Source: Cucumis sativus
Lineage: Eukaryota > Streptophyta > Magnoliopsida > Cucurbitales > Cucurbitaceae
DNA: 64,000 bases
Direction of reading: 5' to 3'
Assembly: GCF_000004075.3 (NCBI RefSeq)
Contig: NC_026657.2
Coordinates: forward strand, 24,460,408-24,524,407
This document shows positions 13,397-25,029 of this stretch, one piece after another. Every line of letters begins with the position of its first letter. Position 1 is the first letter of the stretch. The notes under the pieces were generated by a model that was given only the letters and a program-made list of their open reading frames with translations, was not told where the DNA came from and searched no databases. Position numbers and translations under genes: made by a program.

Positions 13397-16300
13397 CTCC
13401 CCCTCAAGTTGGGACGTAAATATCAATGAGGCCCAACTTGCTAACGCAGAAGTCGAAGTTTGGTCTGAGAAGCCCTTTGGTAAGAACATCAGCAACCTGT
13501 TGACTCGAAGGGATGTACGGAATGCATATGCTCCCACTGTCAAGTTTTTCTTTGATAAAATGTCGATCAATCTCAACATGTTTAGTTCTATCATGTTGAA
13601 CAGGGTTGTTAGCAATACTAATAGCGGCTTTATTATCACAGAAAAGCTTCAATGGTGTCTCACATTCCTGATGAAGATCTGTCAAAACTTTCTGAAGCCA
13701 AATTTCCTCACATATTCCTAAACTCATAGCTCTATATTCAGCCTCAGCGCTGCTCCTGGCCACAACACTTTGCTTCTTACTCCTCCAAGTTACAAGATTG
13801 CCCCAAACAAAGGTACAATAACCAGAGGTAGATTTTCTGTCAACAACAGATCCTGCCCAATCCGAGTCAGTGTATGCCTCAATGGTCTTTCTGTCTGTTT
13901 TTCTAAACATCAGCCCTTTACCAGGTGTTGATTTTAAGTATCTCAAGATTCTGTTGACAGCTTTCATGTGTTCCTCATTAGGGGTCTGCATAAACTGGCT
14001 GACAACACTCACAGCAAAGGAAATATCAGGACGAGTATGAGATAAGTAAATTAATTTACCCACGAGGCGTTGATACTGTTCTTTATCAACTGGAACTTGA
14101 TCATCAGAGTTTCCTAGTTTGCAGTTGAATTCAATAGGAGTGTCAGTGGGACGACATCCTAACATACCTGTCTCGGTTAACAAATCAAGGATGTATTTTC
14201 TTTGAGATACGGAGATACCTTCTTTAGATCTGGCCACCTCCATTCCAAGGAAATATTTCAAATTTCCCAAATCCTTGATTTCAAACTCATCGCCCATTCT
14301 CTGCTTTAGTTGACTGATTTCTGCCTGATCATCTCCAGTCAAAACAATGTCATCCACATAAACTATTAGAACAGCAATCTTTCCTGTTTTGGAAACCTTT
14401 GTAAATAAAGTATGATCAGAGTGTCCCTGCCTGTACCCTTGGGACTTGACAAAGGTAGTGAATCTGTCAAACCATGCTCTGGGAGACTGTTTCAGACCAT
14501 ATATAGATTTCTGGAGTTTACACACATGCTGACCAAACTGGGCTTCAAATCCAGGCGGAGGGCTCATGTAGACTTCCTCTACGAGGTCTCCATTCAAAAA
14601 GGCATTCTTAACATCCAGCTGATATAAAGGCCAATCTTTGTTCACAGCAACAGATAACAGAACTCTAATAGTATTCAACTTAGCAACTGGAGAAAAAGTT
14701 TCTGAATAGTCAATACCATAGGTTTGAGTAAATCCCTTCGCAACTAACCTTGCCTTGTGTCTGTCAAGAGTACCATCAGCTTTGTATTTGAGAGAGAACA
14801 CCCATTTGCATCCCACAGTTTTGTGTCCCTTAGGTAGAGTACAAATGTCCCAAGTACTATTCTTTTCAAGAGCTTTCATCTCTTCCATGACAGCATTCTT
14901 CCATTCAGGATACTTTAAAGCAGTGTAGATATCTTTTGGTATTATGGTAGAGTCAAGGCTTGCTGTAAAAGCTCTGAACTGAGGAGAGAGATTATCGTAG
15001 GAAACATAATTGCAAATGGGGTGTTTAGTACAAGACCTGGTGCCTTTTCTCAGAGCAATGGGAATGTCAAGAGAGGAATCATACTCATCTGATTTTCCTG
15101 TATGACCCTGTTCCGCTTCATTATTACGGGTTTCTATTCTGACCTCAATCTCATCACCACTGTCCTTTTCTTCCACGTTTTCAAGAACAGCAACATTAGA
15201 CCTGTCATTCTCACTTATCATATTCTTAGTACAGGGTTCAGTAGGGTTTTCCATACCTTGATCTCGAGGAGGTTCAGAGTCTTGGACTGGAGCCGGCGGC
15301 TGACTAGTAGGGGAACCGACTTCCTTTTTGTGATTCCTCCTGTAGTACGTTTTCCAGGGGACTTGGTTTGTGGGTAGGACTATGGAATGAGGAATGATGT
15401 TAGACACAACACTAGGAGTGGGTTCGATGAATTCAAAGGTGTTGTTAGACTCTTCACTCACACTCTCCCCCTGAAGATGGCTAACGGGAAAGTAGGGTCG
15501 ATCCTCACAGAAAGTAACATCCATAGTGACAAAGTATTTTCTGGATGGTGGGTGAAAACATTTATAACCACGCTGGTGAGGGGGATACCCAACAAACACA
15601 CATGCCTGAGCCCGAGGGGTAAATTTGGTTTGATTAGGGCCAAAATTATGGACATAAGCGGTACACCCAAACACACGAAGAGGAACCTCAGAAACATGAC
15701 GAGTCGATGGGTAGGACTCCTTAAGACAATCTAAGGGAGTTTGAAGATGAAGAATACGAGAAGGCATTCTATTGATTAAATGAGCTGCTGTAAGAATAGC
15801 ATCTCCCCACAAGTATGAAGGAAGGGAAGTAGAAAGCATAAGGGAACGGGCTACTTCCAGAAGGTGACGGTTTTTTCGCTCGGCCACTCCATTTTGTTGA
15901 GGAGTGTAGGCGCACGAGTTTTGATGAACAATCCCCTTGGAAGCAAGAAATTCACTAAGGTTATGGTTTTGGAATTCCCGACCATTATCACTCCGAAGAA
16001 TAGCAATTTTTTGATGGAATTGTGTTTCAATGGTGTGATAGAAATTTTGAAACATAGAGGAAACCTCAGATTTATCAGTGATAAGGTAGACCCAGGTAAG
16101 ACGGGTATGATCATCAATGAAGGTTACGAACCACCGTTTTCCAGATGAGGTTGTTATCTTGGATGGTCCCCAGACATCACTATGAACAAGAGTGAAGGGT
16201 TGGGTTGGTTTGTATGGTTGTGAGGGAAAAGAGACTCGATGTTGTTTGGCCTGAATACACACATCACAAGATAAGGTAGTCATCTCAACTTTAGAGAAGA

Positions 16301-18431
16301 GATGTGGAAATAAATGTTTCATATATTGAAAATTAGGGTGGCCTAAACGAAAATGCCACAACATACAATCTTGTTCAGAAGTAGTGAAATAGGAAGATAA
16401 GAGACTAGTCCTAGGAATGCTACTAGAAGAGGTATCGTCATCAAGGAGGTAGAGTCCCCTACTATGCCGGGCAGTGCCAATCATCCTCCCCGAGCTCAAG
16501 TCCTGAAAAGAGACAGAATCAGGTAAGAATATTGCTTTGCAGTTTAACTCATGAGTGATCTTGCTTATCGAAAGCAAATTATAAGATAGTTTGGGCACAT
16601 GCAAAACATTATGTAAGGAGAGCTCTGCACAAGGAGAAATCTTCCCCTTTCCAGCAATGGGGACCAAGGAGCCATCTGCAATTCTAATTGTCTCGTTTCC
16701 AGCACAAGGAATGTAAGATACAAAATGTTCAGAGGACCCAGTCAAATGATCTGTGGCACCAGAATCCAGAATCCAGGGGTTCTTCCCATCAATACTAACA
16801 AGACCGAAGGAATGAGGTATACCTGATTGGACAATGGCACCTAAAGTGGCAAGACTGAGATCAGTTTGGTTTTTGTGTGGATCGGATTGTTGAGGAGGTT
16901 CAGCAGACTCACTCACATACGCCCGCCCTGTGTTCTGTTTGTCGTTGGAAGGGCGTTTCTTACTTCCTGGGGGACGACCATGTAACTTCCAACATTGTTC
17001 TTTGGTATGCCATTGTTTTTTGCAATGCTCGCAGACAGGAATTGGTTTTCCATTATGCTTGTCACTGCTACTGTTAGAAGATCTTGCACTAAAAGCAGCA
17101 GAGTCAATAGTAGGGGTTGCGGAAATATTCATAGCACTTGTGCGATCTTCCTCGAGGCGGATTTCAGAGCAAACTTCCATCAGGGAGGGAATCGGTCTTT
17201 GACCTAGTATACGCCCTCGAACTACATCAAACTTAGGATTAAGACCAGCAAGAAAGTCATAAATCCTGTCATTCTCTTCAATTCTCGAGTACTGTACACC
17301 ATCAGTGGGATCACGCCAGACTAGTTCTCTGCATAGGTCCATTTCTTGCCATATAAGAGAAAGCTTATTGAAAAAGGATGTGACATCCATGGTTCCTTGC
17401 TTGCATTCATGAACTTGCTTTCTCAGCGTGTATAGACGAGAGGCATTCTGACGTTTTGAGTAAAGTGTCTGGGCTGTGTCCCAAATATCCTTGGCTGTTG
17501 CAGCAAACAATAACGGCTTGCCAATTTGAGGTTCCATACTATTGATCAATATGGATCGAAGAATAAGAGTCTTCTGCCTTCCAATATCGTTCATGTGGGT
17601 CGCCCGGTAGGGGGCGAGGTATTTCCCCTGTCAGAAAGCTAAATTTTTGTCGTCCTTCGAGGACCATCTTTACTGACTGAGACCATGAGAAATAGTTGTT
17701 GCCATTCAACTTTTCTCCTGAAAGATGATACATGGAAGACTGAGCCACCGTATTAGTCACATAAGGAGAGGATACATTAGGGAACGAGTTTACCGGATTC
17801 TCAGAATACATCGGTAGAGTGGATGTCGTCCCTAAGGTAGCCTCAAGTGCTGCTATCTGTTGTCGAAGCCCTTCCAATTGTTGATGAACTAGTCCCGAGG
17901 AAGCTTGCACGTTACGGTTGGAATATGCCGAAGATTCACCAACCTCAAATGTTGAGTGAATTTGAGAGTTTTTAACATCGGGATGGTAGCTAGGATCATT
18001 GGGTGGCTGGCCATACAGATTTGACGGCAGAAGCGGTGGTAGCCGATTGGAATTAGATGGCAGAACATAAATCGGGGCGTGGGGAGCAATATAGGCCGCA
18101 GACGAAGAAAAGGGCTGGACAGATGGGATGGTCGGCGCCGTCTGAGGAAGAAAACCAGGCGCGTCGTGGTCCGGCGGAGGCGCATGGTGGTATGGTGGCG
18201 GCGCGTGGTGGTCCGGTGACGGCGCAGACGACTGCGGTAATGACAAAAAATTATTTTCGGACGTTTTCTGTAGCCGGCTTAATAATTCGTCCATGGCAGC
18301 ACTCATCCGAGCATCGATGGCAGCAGCTACAGCAGCACTAAAATTGATGGCTGTCCCTTCTGTTTGATTTTCATAAGTGGTTTGGTTTTTTTGGGTTTCT
18401 AGGGTGTTTTCATTGTCCCGCTCTGATATCA

Positions 18432-18686
18432 TATTGAAAAGAGAGACAACGAGTTCACACCAATTTACGTGGAAACCCGAGTACCGGGAGAAAAACCACG
18501 ATTGCTTGTTGTTATTATTTTCTAATGAATAAAACAATAGGTACAGGGGAGAATAAATAGAGTACACAATGGAATAAAAAAGGAAAAGATTTAGGAAAAT
18601 AAGGAATACATCCCCATAATCTTTCCATAATTATTCTAGGATTCTAACAAGGAAAAAGCCTAGAAAAAAAGGAAAGAATTCCAACA
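18432..18686 (-). repeat. 5' LTR of the young copia element
   Basis: The partner of the other LTR at about 98 percent identity by eye. The second copy of the ATAAC target duplication is at 18687-18691. The element's own tRNA primer site begins immediately inside, at about 18431 reading leftward. Confidence 0.93.
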
Positions 18687-20759
18687 ATAACTTTGCAGGA
18701 AAATCATTTACCCTCCTGATACCAGATTGTTGGGCATTAAGAAATAAACCAAAATCGAATTTGGCCAGATTGTCAAGGCAATACTTATCAACAAATCGCT
18801 CATTGCCCGTGATATCCTCACAAGAAAATGAATTCACCCTGCATCCACTATTAAATTTGCAGGCACTTCGCCAACAATTCAGTTATGTTATAACTGAGAA
18901 GCAGTACCAAAATGCTCCAACCACCTTCACAAATGAAAAAAATACAACAGCTTCAAAACCAATACGATCATTCAGAACGTTAAAGCACTAAATCTCAATT
19001 TTTGATAAACGGAAGGTAAAGAAAACATACATGGCTGGCAAGAATGAAGAGGACGAAATTGAATGTGCCTCTGAACTGCCCGGTTTTTGTTATGACATTA
19101 GGAGCAGCACTCCTGGAAAGCTTCTTACATAACAGGTAGATTCGAATGATTCTTGGGACAAATTGGAAGAGAGGCAGAAAAATCAGTCGCCACTTGTTTT
19201 TAAAATATTTGATACCTTTCCTACTTGGAAAGACTCCCACAAGGATAATCTGCACATTTCCTGTTGTCAATGTTAAGAATTGAAGTTTGAAGGTACTTCT
19301 TGTGATCATTTACATAATTTTTCCGCAGTTTAGTTAAGTGTGGCTTGACTTTTGAGCTTTTTTTTGCTGTAAACCTTCTATTTTAACCCATGACTTCATA
19401 TTTATTTCTGGGTAATTGCATGAAAGATAATGATTAAGCATATAGCAACCTTTCTAAAAAAACGCAAATATAACAAAATATATTTCATAGAATTGGATTT
19501 AAATTTTGTCTATTTGAACAGAAGAATGGATGAATATTCCTCTCAAGACCGCATTTTCCCAAAATCAATAGATGTTAGAAATTAGAATCTTAAAAAGATG
19601 CATGCTTCTCTCCTTGCGATTGAAATTTCATGTTATCTAATAGATCCTGAGATTTAAATTGTCTTTCTTCTATATAAATCTTAAAAGACAATGACAAAAC
19701 TGAATGTTCTAGACGAATTAACTAGAGGTGAAGATAAAAAAAAATGTTATGAGTATGCCAATAAAAATGAATTAGCACTGGAGTGTACTCCAAAAGTAGA
19801 TGGGGGATGATCCAAAATAGAGAATGGTATAAGAATCACATAAAGTATTGAAGAAGAACCTGTGGAAGGGGAAGCATTGCCAAAAAATCGACAAGGACAT
19901 CCATCCATGGAACCCTTTTGCTAACATCAGCAAGGCGTCCGAAGAAAGTCAGAGGAGCCGCATTCGTTTTAGAATTGGGACATAAGTCAAGTATTGAACT
20001 TGAGCAGACCTTGTAGGCGACTTCGAGTAGAAGGATGAAGTCCGTCACCGACCTGGCACCAATGGTCGCGTTCTTGACTTTTCTGATAATCTATGTTGTA
20101 GATGTAGAAGAACAAAACATGGAGGAAGACAGCTATCATAGATGAAAGGAGAAACCCAAGTCGTAGAACAAATTTTGTGTGTTGTTGATCTTCGAAGCTT
20201 GTCCTGTATGTAAATCATATAGCTACACGAGTTCATCTCCAACCATGGAGAAAGAAAGGAGTTCAGTTCACAAACTTTCCGAGTTCAATTGAAACGAGTC
20301 CATGTTCAACACATGTCTCTATTTCTTTCTATATTCTAATTGAGGCGTAAGATCGAAATCCTTATCTGTGTAATTGTTAGAAGTCAGAAAACATACTTGT
20401 TAAAGAAAGAAAAAGAAACTCTCTGGTACCAAATAATTTGAACAAGTAAAGGTTTAGAGAAACAAAAATGAAAACAAGAAAACCAACCTGAAAGTAATAT
20501 TGTTTGCATTGGCCATTTAGACTACAACTCTTGAGAACTTCAAGTGTTGGAGACAACTGAAGAGTGAAGATCAATATAGATATGGACATTTAATTTATGT
20601 TTGTTATTTGATTTTATTATTTTTGTTGTAAAAAATTGTTTGAATTGATTTAGGATATGTAAACCGAAAAGGGGAAGAGAACAGTGTTTTGATTTGGTGA
20701 AAAAAGAAGTGTTAGGCTGATCAAATGTCTTTTCTTCTATGGACACACACCTCTCTCTT

Positions 20760-21810
20760 ATAGTTCACCATCAATCATAAATTCTTTTATTATATATCTT
20801 TTTAATTATATTTTTCTAAACGCACTTTTAAAAATTTCATCACAATTTGTTTCCTATAAGTATATGGATTACTTTCTATTTCCATCCAGCCATTAAACTT
20901 TTAAATCATACTTTATTGAAATTAAGATTTTATAATTCAACTCTAATTTTAATCAAAGTAACTAACAACATTTTGACGTTATAATTTATATTGTTCTTCC
21001 AAAATAAAGAAAATATTGCTTAAACAAAAGTTCTTCAAGTTTAGTTCATTTTAATCCGTTTACTTTTAGAAAATGTTAGTTCGTTTTACACATTAAACTT
21101 TTTAAAAACGGTCATTTTTTCTTTCATTCTTATTTTATTTTATTTTTAAAGAGTGAAATCTGACATTTTTCAATGGTATCTCAAATAAAATAAATGAAGC
21201 TAAAAGTTTACGGTACAAAAATAAATATTTTGAAAACACAATAATAAAAAATGAACAAAAATAAAAAATGACGTAGATTGAAGTAATATTTAAACCTAAA
21301 ATTACATGTAAATCTATTCAACATCATTACTCGTTGCTGCATATTGCTACAAACAAACATCTCTATTGCATACACTATATTACTACTATAATACATAGAT
21401 ACATTAAACATGAGAGTAGTGCAATCCCTAATTAATATAATACCATGGACTTATCATTATTCATTCAAATTTTCTTTTCTATGTTAGCAACCATTTAGCA
21501 CAACTCTTTCTCATTTTTTGTTCCAATAACACATAATATGTAGTATATCCAAATATCGTTTGCTTTCTTTAAATATTATAATTTTTTTTAATGTAAACTT
21601 CAAAATACATTTAAAATGTCCTAGTGTGTTTAACAAATTTCCTAAACTTTCCCCTTCTTTTTGTACCTTTGCAAAAAAAAATTTCCTAAACTTTAAGTAT
21701 ATATACTTAAGTATTAGGCACATTTTTTAAGTTTTGTAGATATGTACTTTTCATTCTAGGATGAAGTAGTTCGATGTCGAGAAAGATTAATGTTAAGATA
21801 CAGTGTAATT
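20760..21810. other. AT-rich intergenic region
   Basis: No gene recognised. It lies upstream of CNGC pseudogene 1, whose first coding exon ends at 20516. The region just above that exon would once have held its promoter. Confidence 0.45.
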
Positions 21811-21817
21811 ATATATA

Positions 21818-22820
21818 TTTCTTGAATTCTTATCTAATAACAATATGCAACGTTTGGATCAATAGAAGATTTGTTTAACATTGGAGTATATTAGATATAT
21901 GATTGTTTATGCTGTCATATATTATTGTTCTTAGCTCGTAGAGAAATACAGTCATATATATATATATTACTTATGTGTATTGTAGTAAAAGTACATTTCT
22001 TTCCATATATGAGCTATGTATGTCGATCTTAAATAGGGAAGGGAGAATACATATATGTTAATTTGTATTTTCTTCTCTCAAATGTTCAGGAAATGCGTTG
22101 TGAAGAAATTTCTTTTCCAATCCATGTGGATGACAAAAACATAGGTTGAGCTTGCAGTCACAGTCCCATGGATCAGAACAATCAATACGACTATTGCATG
22201 GAATGTTTACGACATTTCTGGCATTTGCCACGAACATTTCTGAAATATTTCAATTGTTAATTGTCATACGATAAGATAACAATAATTGCGAAAAGAAAAA
22301 AAAATATTTTCTATAAACAATTAAAATAGATTTATATACCTGAGATAATGAAGAACATTAAGAACGAGAGAGCAAGCTTTGTTGAGGACTTCACCATATC
22401 AAATGTCTAGTAGTTAGTATTATATGATTTGGAAGATTTGTACTTGTTTGTGTGCTTTTGAATGAATAATATATCATAATTTATAGTAAATTATATGGGA
22501 TAGTTGCAACAATAACAAAACAAGAATGATTAAAATTTAGTATATGTTTACCATTTTTAGGTTTTAGGTTTTGCAAACTTAGCAAAACCAAAGGGAGTTT
22601 GGCCCAAAACCCAAAATTAAGAAAGTCGTCAAACTAAATGCAACAAAATTTCTTTTGAGCGGACGTACAAGTAGAATTTCTCTTTCAATACACTTTTTAA
22701 TTACTATACTTTTGAAATACAAAAAAAAAAAAAAATCTAAAATAATGAAATGTCCAAAATTTAAAATGTGTGATTGTTGATTGAATGATTGGTATTAGAT
22801 ATATTGTTGATACATTTGAA
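21818..22820. repeat. Direct duplication, copy 1 (secreted peptide gene)
   Basis: About 1 kb repeated at 23967-25025 in the same direction. Both copies start near TATTTCTTGAATTC and end near GATATATTGTT, and include promoter, both exons, intron and 3' flank of the peptide gene. Small indels separate the copies. Confidence 0.8.
22058..22397 (-). CDS. Secreted six-cysteine peptide (NCR/defensin-like), copy 1
   Basis: Two exons: 22340-22397 (signal peptide) and 22058-22239, with a GT-AG intron of 100 bp, giving 79 residues. The first exon codes a hydrophobic leader (MVKSSTKLALSFLMFFIIS) with likely cleavage after the following ANA. The mature part has six cysteines spaced C-x5-C-x5-C-x-C-x4-C-x-C (IPCNSRIDCSDPWDCDCKLN and so on), then a basic tail. 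A leader exon, a phase-1 intron and then a short Cys-rich exon is the layout of late-nodulin/NCR and other defensin-like plant peptides. Such peptides act outside cells, as antimicrobials or signals. The actual role here is unknown. The frame is intact. Confidence 0.75.
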
Positions 22821-23147
22821 ATTAATAGTGTTGATAGATGTTAAATATAATGTTGATACATACGCATTCATGTCTAATTACTTCTAGTATTTACTTATTC
22901 ACTCATGTCTTAAATCTTATATACGAACGATACACTTGAAATATCATGTTCGTAAAAGAAAACATTTATGCTTTCTTTCAAAAGTAAGTTACAGTTGAGT
23001 GAATGTTGATTTGTCGTTTTATATAATGATGGTGGTGATAATAGACATAGACAACATTTAACTTCTTTATTTTGTAGTTCACATTCCTGACTTTAGCATC
23101 AAAGTACTTCTTAGATATCTCATATGAAGTGGTCATAACGATGTAAT

Positions 23148-23834
23148 TGTAGGGGATTTTATATGAGTTTTATCTTAGTCCAACTAGGATTAGGATCTGA
23201 GTTTCATAATCATTCCAGATAAGCTAGGTTACCTCTTAAGCTAAATGGGTAAGGGCACATGTACTTTTGGCATGCCTTTTTCATCAAATTTCGAGGATTG
23301 GCCTCTACCTCATCCTTGGCCAAGATCAAAACCAAAATGGTTGGTTTGGGCTTTTTACTAAAATCATCCTCCTTTCAAGGTCAAAATAGGTTGGAATACA
23401 ATCCAATTCACTAAACAAAGAAGGTTAGTCTGGGTGATCGGATTACTTTGGCTAAAAGCCTAATTAATCCTTTTCCTTATGGCCATTTCATCTTGTCAAC
23501 CTAGTTGCATTTTTATTTACTATTGTTTTCTTGGTTCGATAGTTTGTCCATCTTTGTTTTGTTGCTTATATTCCCTTTAGCCAAAAAACTAAATCACCCA
23601 TAACAAGTTCCTAACATTGTAGAAAGAAAGCATCTATAGCTTTAGTTTCAAACCGTTCTTAGTTGTAAACACTTTTAAGTCAAAGTCTTGTAACTCTAGT
23701 TAAATTGTCTCTTAGTATTATCTAGTTTCAAATTGTAGTTTGGTTGTGAGTAATACAAAGAAACTGTAGGAGAGTATTCTTGTAATTAAAATTAGGGAGA
23801 GAATTATTCCATGTAGTTATAACAATTTCTTACA
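23148..23834 (+). mobile_element. Candidate solo LTR between the peptide genes
   Basis: A 687-bp segment starting TGTAGGGG and ending TTCTTACA, flanked on both sides by TAAT (23144-23147 and 23835-23838). It has no counterpart flanking either peptide gene copy and its base composition differs from its surroundings. TG...CA ends with a short flanking duplication suggest an LTR left by recombination. There is no internal coding part. Orientation is by convention only. Confidence 0.4.
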
Positions 23835-23966
23835 TAATGACCTTCTTTTCCCTGCATCAAATTTCAAGCATTATCTTTCCTTTTGCCAATAAAATGGTTT
23901 AAGCTGAGTTGTTAGATTATATATGGTTTCTTTTTCCTTATTGATTATACATACTTAACAGTAAAT

Positions 23967-25025
23967 ATTTCTTGAATTCATCTAATATAATAACAATACA
24001 CAACCTTTGGATCAATAGAAGATTTATTTACTGTTAGAGTATATAGATATAAGATTGTTTATGTTGTCATATATTATTGTTCTTGTAGAGAATAATAGTC
24101 ATATATATATTACTTATGTGTGTATTGTAGTAAAAGTACATTTCTTTTCATGTATGAGCTATATATGTAGATCTTAAATTGGGAGGGGAGAATACATATA
24201 TGTTAATTTCTAATTTATGTTTTAAGGAGCGGCGTTGTCTTTTCTTCTCTCAAATGTTCAGGAAGGGCATTGTGAAGAAATTTCTTTTCCAATCCATGTG
24301 GATGACAAAAACATAGGTTGAGCTTACAATCACAGTCCCATGGATCAGAACAATCAATACGACTATTGCATGGAATGTTGACGACATTTCTGGCATCTAC
24401 CACGAACGTTTCTGAAATATTTCAATTGTTAATTGTCATAAGATCATAAGATAACAATAATACTGTGAAAAGGAAAAATATATTATCTATAAACAATTGA
24501 AATGGATTTATATATACCTGAGATAATGAAGAACATTAAGAACAAGAGAGCAAACTTTGTTGAGGGCTTCACCATATCAAATGTGTCTAGTGGGTTAGTA
24601 TTATATGATTTGGAAGATTTGTATTTGTTTGTGTGCTTTTGAAGGAATAATATATCATAATTTATAGTAAAACGTTGTAGCTTAAAATGGAAGAAATTAT
24701 ATGGGATAGTTGCAACAATAACAAAACAAGAATGATTAAAATTTAGTATATGTTTTACCAGTTTTAGGTTTTAGGTTTTGCAAACTTAGCAAAACCAAAG
24801 GGAGTCATCAAACTAAATGCAACAAAATTTCTTGTGAGCAGATGTACAAGTAGAATTTATTGTGAGGAGACGTACAAGTAGAATTTCTCTTTCAATACAC
24901 TTTTTGATTTACTATGTACTTTTGAAATACTAAAATAATGAAAGGTCTTAAATTTAAAATGTGTGATTGGAGATATATTAAACGTGGATTGGTATGAGAT
25001 ATATTGTTAGATAAACTTGAAATGT
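23967..25025. repeat. Direct duplication, copy 2 (secreted peptide gene)
   Basis: Partner of 21818-22820. It contains small extra segments, for example about 25 bp near 24670 and a doubled ACGTACAAGTAGAATTT motif near 24845-24885, absent from copy 1. Confidence 0.8.
24215..24575 (-). CDS. Secreted six-cysteine peptide (NCR/defensin-like), copy 2
   Basis: Exons 24518-24575 and 24215-24411, phase-1 GT-AG intron, 84 residues. The leader is MVKPSTKFALLFLMFFIIS, followed by ETFVVDA and then the mature peptide. From RNVVNIPC through KKFLHNA, 42 residues including all six cysteines are identical to copy 1. The leader, pro-region and extreme C-terminus differ. The C-terminus here is longer (EEKTTPLLKT against EENTN). 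Same strand as copy 1, about 2.2 kb away, so a tandem duplicate. Identity of the mature part against a changing leader and tail could mean selection on the peptide, but the sample is one pair. Confidence 0.77.
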
Positions 25026-25029
25026 TAGA

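Larger units (their letters stand above)
13142..18686 (-). mobile_element. Ty1/copia LTR retrotransposon, young, nearly whole
   Basis: Read on the - strand the order is LTR, primer-binding site, gag, protease, integrase, reverse transcriptase, RNase H, polypurine tract, LTR. The integrase-before-RT order defines copia. Visible hallmarks: a CX2CX4HX4C zinc knuckle in gag, DSGATDH protease site, integrase HHCC and DD35E region with GVAERKNR, LDVKNAFLNG and YVDD in RT, and DRKSTSGYC in RNase H. The primer site TGATATCAGAGC abuts the 5' LTR. The two 255-bp LTRs differ at about five sites (about 2 percent), suggesting insertion within roughly the last million years at commonly assumed plant rates. 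It looks nearly whole, with about one break. It sits in the pore exon of CNGC pseudogene 1. I cannot fix the copia lineage by eye. Confidence 0.92.
11685..20516 (-). pseudogene. CNGC-like pseudogene 1, split by a copia element
   Basis: All seven exons of the divergent channel type are recognisable by comparison with the open gene at 32.4-36.7 kb: 20488-20516, 19860-20203, 19031-19249, pore exon 13103-13141 plus 18687 to about 18930, 12449-12560, 12123-12366 and 11685-12044. It is disabled several ways. Exon 2 lacks about 23 bp after the first membrane region. The pore exon carries TAA at 18883-18885 and the LTR insertion. The C-linker exon has one extra A (244 instead of 243 bp). The cyclic-nucleotide-binding exon shifts frame after the GKGDLFGEQLL motif. 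Splice sites are otherwise kept, so decay is fairly recent. The filter reads GSNL. Confidence 0.85.
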
